DNA of 12,609 nt, taken from NCBI GenBank assembly GCA_964517215.1, contig CAZFBR010000096.1, positions 1 to 12,609 of the forward strand, read 5' to 3'. Made by a program: the position numbers and the translations under genes. This document shows, piece by piece, positions 6,873-11,448 of this stretch. Source of the DNA: CAZFBR01 sp035353495 [NCBI: uncultured bacterium] (GTDB lineage: Bacteria; DAOPZR01). How positions within the stretch are numbered: the stretch's first letter is position 1; every line of letters starts with the position of its first letter. The notes beneath the pieces were generated by a model. That model saw nothing but the letters and a program-made list of their open reading frames with translations, ran no database searches and was not told the DNA's origin.

Positions 6873-8302
6873 GGTTCCACCACCTCCGCTGCGCGTTCCT
6901 TGACCATATGCACCAGGGTCACCTTCGCCGAGACCGTTTCCGTCCTGACCGCGCGATACCCCGCGCGCTCGTAGAGCCGGATATTGCCGGTGCTGCGCGC
7001 GCCGGTGAAGAGTTCGAAGCGCGCCGCCTGCGGCAGGCGCGCCTCGATCGCCTGCAGCAGCGTGCTGCCGATCCCCTGCCGCCGGCAGTCGGGATCAACC
7101 ACCAGCCGGATGACCTGCCCCGTCGTGCCGTCCAGTCGCGCGCGCACCGCCCCGATCATGCGCCCGCCGCGCACCGCCTTGACCGCAGGACAGTTGCGCA
7201 GTTCCGCCTGCAGTTCCGCCAGCGGCTGGGTCAGCGCGGGAAGCGACCAGTCGTCGTACAGCTCCGCTTCCGTGCGAAACGCCAGCCGTTGCAGCGCCAG
7301 GATCGCCGGCGCATCGTCAGTTCCCGCATCGGCAATCTGCAGCAGGCGGCATTCCCAGCAGTCAAGCAGGCCGTCCTCCGGGTCGTGGCGCTGCCCGGTA
7401 CGGACGAACCCGTTGTTGACCAGCACCCGCGCCGAGGCGGGATTGGCAACGGACGTATTGGCGGTCACGGTTGCCGCACCCAGCTGCGCGGCCGCGGCCA
7501 GCATCGCCGCCACCCCGGCCGTGGCGTAGCCGCGCCCCGTCTCGCCGGCAGCCACCCCGTACCCGATCTCGACACTGTCCGGCGACGGCGAATTCTTGAA
7601 GCAGGCGGCACCGACCGCCACACCGCAGTGAGGGTCGAGCAGCAGGTATGGTGCGCACCACAGCCACGCCTCGCCGTTCTGCTCGCGCAGCAGCGCCATT
7701 GCCGCCACAATCGCCGGGACCAGATCGTCCGCCGCGCATCGCCGGCCGCGAAATTCAGTCATGGCGCCGCGCGCCTGCACCGCCATTGTTTCCTCGCGTG
7801 TCAGCAGCAGGAGTTCCACTGCCGGTGCGAGCGGCAACTCCATCGTGTAGGCGGTCACGGTGCACAGGCAGCAGCGTGTCCCGCCCGTTGGCGCAAAACC
7901 GAGGCGCCGGTAAAATTCACGCGCCGTGGCGGTGCTGTGGAGGAACAGCCGCGTCATCCCCGCCGTCCGCGCCGCGGCCTTGATCGCCTGCAGCAGCGCG
8001 CGCCCGACCCCGCGCCGAACATGCGCGGGCGACACATAGCAGGCCGTCACCTCGCCGTCGTTGTTCAGCCCGGCCACGCCCGCGATAGCCCCGTCGGGGG
8101 CAACCGCCACCCGCCACACGGTTGCCGGATTCGCCAGCGCCGCCCGCAGGCCGTCGGGCGTCTTGTTGGCCGTCCAGCGCGCAATGGTCCCCGCGTCGCC
8201 ATGGTGGTCGGCCGTGCACAGCGTCACCACCGAATCACGCCACATCGCCGCCAGCGCCGCGCAATCCGCCGGCACCGCCGGCCGTATCGCATATCCGTTC
8301 AT
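6869..8302 (-). CDS. Triple-domain GNAT N-acetyltransferase fusion
   Basis: This 477-residue chain holds three GNAT folds in tandem without a break. Domain 1 (about 4-150) has acetyl-CoA motif RRGVGRALL (96-104) and EFYRRLGF (129-136). Domain 2 (about 154-318), of RimJ/RimL type, has the TGRGYATAG loop (255-263) and NPASARVLVNNGF (287-299). Domain 3 (about 320-470) has CRRQGIGSTLL (406-416) and RLYERAGY (442-449). All three keep the Gly-rich acetyl-CoA loop, so all may be active. Most GNATs are single or double, so three is uncommon. The ATG at 8302 begins domain 1 directly, 19 nt after the DUF3795 stop. There is no strong Shine-Dalgarno, so translational coupling is likely. The substrates are unknown. 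Confidence 0.85.
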   Translation of the reverse strand: MNGYAIRPAVPADCAALAAMWRDSVVTLCTADHHGDAGTIARWTANKTPDGLRAALANPATVWRVAVAPDGAIAGVAGLNNDGEVTACYVSPAHVRRGVGRALLQAIKAAARTAGMTRLFLHSTATAREFYRRLGFAPTGGTRCCLCTVTAYTMELPLAPAVELLLLTREETMAVQARGAMTEFRGRRCAADDLVPAIVAAMALLREQNGEAWLWCAPYLLLDPHCGVAVGAACFKNSPSPDSVEIGYGVAAGETGRGYATAGVAAMLAAAAQLGAATVTANTSVANPASARVLVNNGFVRTGQRHDPEDGLLDCWECRLLQIADAGTDDAPAILALQRLAFRTEAELYDDWSLPALTQPLAELQAELRNCPAVKAVRGGRMIGAVRARLDGTTGQVIRLVVDPDCRRQGIGSTLLQAIEARLPQAARFELFTGARSTGNIRLYERAGYRAVRTETVSAKVTLVHMVKERAAEVVEP

Positions 8303-8321
8303 TACCGGATTCGATTTCTGC

Positions 8322-8795
8322 TCACACCGCGCCGCAGTGCAGGCATTGCGGCCGGTGCATGCAGCGCAGCTTCCCGCACTGCGGGCAGGGCCAGCGCCGG
8401 CGTTCGCTGCGGACAAACGCCTGCCGGCCGCCGGTGCGGATTGCCTCAAGATTGGCCAGGAGGTCCGTACCGTAACGGGTGCGGTACCGCGTTGCCAGCT
8501 GCCGCAGGCGCCGGCAGGGAAACTGGTTGCAGACAAAGCAGAACCGCGACCGCCGTCCCGCCAGTTCCGGACAGTTCGCGATCCGGCAGGTGCGGCAGTA
8601 GGCCGGTTTCGCGCGCCAGCGGCTGGCGCAGCCGGGGCAGCGATTGCGTTCCCGCTGATAGCCGAGACAGCGGGCACAGTTAACCCCGCAGGGCGCCAGC
8701 AGCCCCGCCGCCGACAGGGGGCGTGCCGCCGGGCGCCGACCGCGGCGCTTCGTGCCGGTTGCAATTGGTCTGCCGCTCTTTTTGCGTGCGTTCAT
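8322..8795 (-). CDS. Cysteine-rich DUF3795 family protein
   Basis: This 157-residue protein has 16 cysteines. It shows the layout of the DUF3795 family: APCGVNCARC (34-43), CPGC (53-56), CRTC (67-70), FCFVCNQFPC (85-94), a conserved RYRTRYGTDLLANLEAI helix region (103-119), and CPQCG...C...CLHC at the end (137-154). The paired CxxC motifs suggest bound zinc or an Fe-S cluster; the family's function is not known. The first 30 residues are very basic and lie outside the family core. There is no Shine-Dalgarno before ATG 8795, but a promoter -10 box ends 6 nt upstream, suggesting a leaderless mRNA. An in-frame ATG at 8880 is rejected because it lies upstream of that promoter. Confidence 0.8.
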   Translation of the reverse strand: MNARKKSGRPIATGTKRRGRRPAARPLSAAGLLAPCGVNCARCLGYQRERNRCPGCASRWRAKPAYCRTCRIANCPELAGRRSRFCFVCNQFPCRRLRQLATRYRTRYGTDLLANLEAIRTGGRQAFVRSERRRWPCPQCGKLRCMHRPQCLHCGAV

Positions 8796-8801
8796 GATGC
8801 A

Positions 8802-8830
8802 AGCGTACGCCTCGCTTTTCGGCCTGTCAA
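8802..8830 (-). promoter_or_regulatory. Promoter of the DUF3795-GNAT-methyltransferase operon (leaderless start)
   Basis: The minus strand has a perfect -35 TTGACA (8825-8830), a 17-bp spacer and -10 TACGCT (8802-8807). Only 6 nt separate the -10 from ATG 8795, so transcription would start at or next to the initiation codon. Confidence 0.65.
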
Positions 8831-8842
8831 GTTCCCGGCGAT

Positions 8843-8871
8843 TTGACCTGCGCCACCCGCCAGCGTATTCT
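8843..8871 (+). promoter_or_regulatory. Promoter of the single-domain GNAT gene, divergent from the DUF3795 operon
   Basis: The plus strand has TTGACC (8843-8848), a 17-bp spacer and TATTCT (8866-8871). Transcription should begin near 8878, leaving a leader of about 168 nt before the GNAT start. Only 12 bp separate its -35 from that of the opposite promoter. Confidence 0.6.
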
Positions 8872-8877
8872 TGCGTC

Positions 8878-8931
8878 ATGCGTTTTTCAGCCGTTCTCCG
8901 TTCGTGCCCGTCTCCCGGTCGGGAGAGGTAG
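8878..8931 (+). CDS. Possible 17-residue leaderless leader peptide upstream of GNAT
   Basis: An ATG lies exactly at the expected transcription start of the plus-strand promoter and opens the frame MRFSAVLRSCPSPGRER before TAG at 8929-8931. The arrangement, an ATG 6 nt after the -10, mirrors the leaderless start on the opposite strand. The 3' part of the frame covers a perfect hairpin (8911-8926), and a GC-rich stem follows (8938-8979), as in translation-controlled leaders. There are four Arg in 17 residues. Chance occurrence is quite possible because the evidence is positional only. Confidence 0.25.
   Translation: MRFSAVLRSCPSPGRER
8911..8926. repeat. Perfect inverted repeat in the GNAT leader
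   Basis: TCTCCCG (8911-8917) and CGGGAGA (8920-8926) form a 7-bp perfect stem with a 2-nt centre. No T-tract follows on either strand, so it is not a typical terminator. It could be a leader hairpin or a REP-like palindrome. Confidence 0.6.
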
Positions 8932-8937
8932 CGCGAG

Positions 8938-8979
8938 TGCGGGGGCGCTGCATTGCCCAGCAACACCCCGGCCCCCGCA
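8938..8979. repeat. GC-rich inverted repeat in the GNAT leader
   Basis: TGCGGGGGC (8938-8946) and GCCCCCGCA (8971-8979) are exact 9-bp complements around a 24-nt loop, about 65 nt upstream of the GNAT start. With the smaller hairpin before it, this makes the leader strongly structured. Confidence 0.55.
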
Positions 8980-9045
8980 GCAGCGGCCGAGGGCAACGCT
9001 TTCGGCAGATGCATCATTGCGCATCACCGAAATGGGGAGCATGCC

Positions 9046-9510
9046 ATGACTGTTGCGTTCGCCGTGCCTGATGATTTCGCGCTCTGGCTCGATCTTGCCC
9101 GCGAGGTCGAACCGCTCTTCGGCCCGATGGCCGCTGTCCCGGAGTTCCGCCAGGCCCTGCAGGCAGCCATCGCTGCCGGGCAGGCGCTGGGCAGCGTCAG
9201 CCCCGATGCGCCGCGCCGGCTCAACGGCGGCGTGATCGTTGATCCCGCGGCCAACGACATTGCCTGGCTCGCCGTCACCGCATCGGCACGCGGCGCCGGG
9301 CTGGGCGACCGGCTGCTGGCCGCCGCGCTGGCGCATCTCGATCCCCAGCGGCCGGTATCCGTCACCACCTTCGCCGCCGGCATTCCCGCCGGCGCGGCCG
9401 CGCACCGGCTCTATCACCGCCACGGCTTCGTCGTCATCGCTGCCGGACCGGTCAATCCCGCCGGCTACGCCACCGACGTCATGCAGCGCGCCGCTGCCAG
9501 CCATTCCTGA
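9046..9510 (+). CDS. GNAT family N-acetyltransferase (single domain)
   Basis: This 154-residue protein is a one-domain GNAT. It has the acetyl-CoA loop in VTASARGAGLGDRLL (77-91), a small-residue-rich strand-turn (VTTFAAGIPAG, 106-116) and the usual Tyr/His-rich end HRLYHRHGF (120-128). The N-terminal region (1-60) is predicted helical with no recognised specificity. The ATG at 9046 has GGAG at 9036-9039, 6 nt upstream. The substrate is unknown. It is transcribed away from the triple-GNAT operon through a shared promoter region, so four GNAT domains cluster within 2.7 kb. Confidence 0.82.
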   Translation: MTVAFAVPDDFALWLDLAREVEPLFGPMAAVPEFRQALQAAIAAGQALGSVSPDAPRRLNGGVIVDPAANDIAWLAVTASARGAGLGDRLLAAALAHLDPQRPVSVTTFAAGIPAGAAAHRLYHRHGFVVIAAGPVNPAGYATDVMQRAAASHS

Positions 9511-9530
9511 ATCATTCCATAATCCGCAGT

Positions 9531-9549
9531 CAACCGGATATCCCGGTTG
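9531..9549. repeat. Inverted repeat with AACCGG half-sites downstream of GNAT
   Basis: CAACCGG (9531-9537) and CCGGTTG (9543-9549) form a 7-bp stem around ATATC. No T-run follows, so it is a poor terminator. The same AACCGG half-site recurs as a palindrome at 9713-9726. Confidence 0.5.
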
Positions 9550-9614
9550 GGCAGACACGCATGTTGCGCCGCCAGTGCCGTTTCCACGGTGGTGCGTTGT
9601 TTCCTGTAAAATGG

Positions 9615-9656
9615 AAAAGGGTATATCCATCCCGGCGCTGCAGGATGGATATACCC
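9615..9656 (-). terminator. Intrinsic-terminator-like hairpin (minus direction)
   Basis: The arms at 9619-9632 and 9643-9656 are perfectly complementary over 14 bp, with a 10-nt loop. Read on the minus strand, the stem is followed by TTTT (9618-9615) and, two bases later, ATTTT. Read on the plus strand it is followed by AATGAAATT, a poor terminator. No minus-strand protein gene lies upstream to need it, which supports a small RNA. Confidence 0.55.
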
Positions 9657-9681
9657 AATGAAATTCAACCCAATGAAATTC
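9653..9681. repeat. Tandem duplication of a 15-nt unit
   Basis: ACCCAATGAAATTCA (9653-9667) is followed at once by a second copy lacking its last base (9668-9681). The two copies are identical over 14 nt. The first four bases also form the end of the right arm of the adjacent hairpin. Confidence 0.9.
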
Positions 9682-9712
9682 TGTCTGAAACCGGCTTACG
9701 ACGATAGCGATA

Positions 9713-9726
9713 CCGGTTATAACCGG
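9713..9726. repeat. Perfect 14-bp palindrome CCGGTTATAACCGG
   Basis: This self-complementary site lies 18 bp upstream of the plus-strand -35 box and at the predicted start of the minus-strand RNA. It could be an operator for a dimeric regulator controlling both, or simply the 5' hairpin of the RNA. Confidence 0.6.
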
Positions 9727-9733
9727 ATTGGAC

Positions 9734-9762
9734 AGCATACGGCATTGACGCCGGTCTGCCAA
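9734..9762 (-). promoter_or_regulatory. Putative promoter of the candidate small RNA
   Basis: On the minus strand, TTGGCA (9757-9762), a 17-bp spacer and TATGCT (9734-9739) match the same layout as the other promoters here. It interleaves with the plus-strand promoter, since each -35 lies in the other's spacer. Confidence 0.5.
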
Positions 9763-9773
9763 TAAGTTACACT
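9745..9773 (+). promoter_or_regulatory. Promoter of the small membrane protein/NoeA-like methyltransferase operon
   Basis: TTGACG (9745-9750), a 17-bp spacer and TACACT (9768-9773) on the plus strand place the transcription start near 9779-9781, about 57 nt before the first start codon. Confidence 0.65.
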
Positions 9774-9778
9774 AATTC

Positions 9779-9820
9779 GTAGTTGTGCCGCTGCTCATCC
9801 GAAGCAGCGGAACACGCTAC
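9779..9820 (+). promoter_or_regulatory. Long 5'-end stem-loop in the mRNA leader
   Basis: GTAG, GTG and CCGCTGCT pair in order with AGCAGCGG, CAC and CTAC around a 7-nt loop (9796-9802), making 15 base pairs with two small internal interruptions. The stem would begin almost at the first nucleotide of the transcript and end 4 nt before the AGGGG ribosome-binding site (9824-9828). It may protect the mRNA 5' end or regulate translation. Confidence 0.6.
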
Positions 9821-9836
9821 CGCAGGGGTTTGGGCT

Positions 9837-10046
9837 ATGAATGCTTTGCTGGTAATTCTGCTGCTTGTGGCGGCCGCTGTGCCGGCATACGCATATATCG
9901 ATCTGGGCACCGGCAGCTATGTCGTGCAGATGGCTGCGGCCTTTTTGTTCGGGTTCATCTTTGCCATCAAGCTATACTGGAAACGTTGTCTCGGGTATGT
10001 GCAGCGCCTGTTTGGCCGCAAGCAGGACCATGACCCGGCCGCTTGA
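9837..10046 (+). CDS. Small secreted/membrane protein with a YIDLGTGSY motif
   Basis: This 69-residue protein has a signal peptide-like start (hydrophobic 3-17, ending AYA at 18-20). The segment YIDLGTGSYVVQ follows, then a membrane helix (about 31-46) and a short basic cytoplasmic tail (KLYWKRCLGYVQRLFGRK). From memory, the related pattern YIDPGTGS recurs in small membrane proteins encoded near methyltransferases and sulfatase-fold enzymes. Here Leu replaces Pro. The ATG at 9837 has AGGGG 8 nt upstream. Its end overlaps the next gene by 17 nt, so translation is coupled. It may be a partner or anchor for a surface-polymer system; function is unknown. Confidence 0.75.
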   Translation: MNALLVILLLVAAAVPAYAYIDLGTGSYVVQMAAAFLFGFIFAIKLYWKRCLGYVQRLFGRKQDHDPAA

Positions 10047-11397
10047 TGCCTCATTCCGCGATCCGCACGGGTTTCTCTTCCGCCGCGACGGTGTGTTGCT
10101 GCGCCAGGTCAATCAGGCCGGTCGTGCTGATTTCGAATTGCTGCACGCCTCAAAACTATACGACCATCTGACCGACGCCGGGCTGCTGGTGCCGCACACC
10201 GTCGTTGCTGACCCGCCACTGACTGCCGACGGCTGGCAGGTTATCCGCCCTGAACCACTGCCCTTCGTGAGCTATCCCTACGAATGGTGCTTCAGCCAGC
10301 TCAAGGCGGCCGCGCTGCTGACCCTGCAGCTCGCCGTCACCGCGCTCGAGCACGGCATGCAGCTCAAGGATGCCAGCGGCTATAATGTCCTCTTTCGCGG
10401 CTGCCATCCCCTCTTCATCGATACGCTCTCCTTCACCGCGCATCACGAGGGAGCGCCGTGGCCGGCGTACCGGCAGTTCTGCCAGCATTTTCTGGCACCG
10501 CTCGCACTCATGGCGTATCGCGACGTGCGCCTGGGCCTGCTGCTGCGCGACCATCTCGACGGGATCCCGCTCGACCTCGCCGCCGCGCTCCTGCCGTTGC
10601 GCGCCCGGCTGCGCCCGGCGCTGGCCATTCATCTGGTGCAGCATGCGCGCAGCCAGCGCCGCCACGCCGGCGATGCCGCCCGCCCGCAGGGGCGCATCAG
10701 CCGCTTCCAGTTGCGCGCCCTGCTCGACAACCTGCAGACGACCGTCGCGTCCCTGCGCTGGGAACCGCAGGGGACCGAATGGGCCGACTATTATGCCGCC
10801 ACCAATTATTCCGCCGCGGGACAGGCGGAAAAAGAAAAGACGGTCAGCCAATGGCTTGACCGTCTGCGACCGGAAACTGTCTGGGACCTTGGCGCCAACG
10901 ACGGACGCTACAGCCGCCTGGCCGCCGCACGCGGCGCCTGCACCGTCGCCGCTGACGGCGACCCGGCCGCTGTCGACAAGAATTTCCGTCAGGGCGCGGC
11001 CACGAACGAACTGCAACTGCATCCGCTGCTGCTCGACCTGACCAATCCGTCCCCCGCGCTCGGCTGGGCGCATGGCGAACGCGATTCGTTGCTCGCCCGC
11101 GGTCCGGCTGATTGCGTCATGGCGCTTGCCCTGATCCACCATCTCTGCCTCGGCAACAACCTGCCGCTCGACCGCGTGGCAGCATTCTTCGCCCGGACCG
11201 GGAAACACCTCATCATCGAATTCGTGCCGAAAGACGACAGCCAGGCGCAGCGGCTGCTCGGCACCCGCGGCGACATTTTCCCCGCCTACACCGAAGACAA
11301 TTTCCGCGCCGCCTTCGCCGCGCACTTCACCCGGCACGAGCGTCGCATGTTGCCGGACAGCGGGCGCACCCTTTGGTTCTGGCAAACGCGGCCGTAA
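10030..11397 (+). CDS. NoeA-like class I SAM-dependent methyltransferase with an N-terminal kinase-like domain
   Basis: This 455-residue protein matches the family annotated as nodulation protein NoeA-related methyltransferases. The N-terminal half has the family signatures FRDPHGFLFRRDG (9-21), VSYPYEWCFSQLKAAALLTL (80-99), LKDASGYNVLF (112-122), LFIDTLSF (128-135) and YRQFCQHFLAPLALMAYRD (147-165). The C-terminal half is a Rossmann methyltransferase with VWDLGANDGRYS (284-295), the acidic AADGD (307-311) and ALALIHHL (365-372). The Asp114/Asn119/Asp131 spacing resembles the catalytic and metal sites of aminoglycoside-kinase-like folds. The ATG at 10030 overlaps the upstream gene by 17 nt. 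NoeA acts in Nod-factor decoration, but the substrate here is unknown, possibly a surface glycan or lipid. Confidence 0.85.
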   Translation: MTRPLDASFRDPHGFLFRRDGVLLRQVNQAGRADFELLHASKLYDHLTDAGLLVPHTVVADPPLTADGWQVIRPEPLPFVSYPYEWCFSQLKAAALLTLQLAVTALEHGMQLKDASGYNVLFRGCHPLFIDTLSFTAHHEGAPWPAYRQFCQHFLAPLALMAYRDVRLGLLLRDHLDGIPLDLAAALLPLRARLRPALAIHLVQHARSQRRHAGDAARPQGRISRFQLRALLDNLQTTVASLRWEPQGTEWADYYAATNYSAAGQAEKEKTVSQWLDRLRPETVWDLGANDGRYSRLAAARGACTVAADGDPAAVDKNFRQGAATNELQLHPLLLDLTNPSPALGWAHGERDSLLARGPADCVMALALIHHLCLGNNLPLDRVAAFFARTGKHLIIEFVPKDDSQAQRLLGTRGDIFPAYTEDNFRAAFAAHFTRHERRMLPDSGRTLWFWQTRP

Positions 11398-11448
11398 ACC
11401 GTTCTGCAACCCTCCCGTCCGCACACCTTACCCGAAACGTTTCACCAG

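Larger units (their letters stand above)
9610..9728 (-). ncRNA. Candidate small RNA, about 119 nt, on the minus strand
   Basis: A promoter at 9734-9762 (minus) points into this stretch. The predicted RNA starts near 9728 with a small CCGGU-UAUA-ACCGG hairpin, and carries a 15-nt motif twice in tandem in its middle. It ends in a 14-bp stem followed by UUUU-CC-AUUUU near 9608-9618, which looks like an intrinsic terminator. No credible protein is encoded, because the only minus-strand frame crosses the terminator. Base composition is lower in GC than its neighbours. The duplicated motif (GAAUUUCAUUGGGU) is probably single-stranded and includes CAU, so it could pair with a start-codon region of a target mRNA. 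This is a prediction from architecture, with no known homologue recalled. Confidence 0.4.

Noticed and set aside
8303-8764. Longer start for the triple GNAT protein, reading into the DUF3795 gene in another frame
   Set aside because: The DUF3795 frame is clearly the coding one there, and GNAT domain 1 begins right at ATG 8302.
9619-9656. The 14-bp inverted repeat as a MITE or IS terminal repeat
   Set aside because: The arms are separated by only 10 nt, no clear target-site duplication flanks them, and the T-run on one side fits a terminator better.
9465-9668. Minus-strand open frame of 67 codons over the 3' end of GNAT and the intergenic region
   Set aside because: It runs through the 14-bp terminator-like hairpin and into the GNAT coding sequence, has no ribosome-binding site, and its start lies inside the tandem repeat. 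A gene remnant cannot be excluded.
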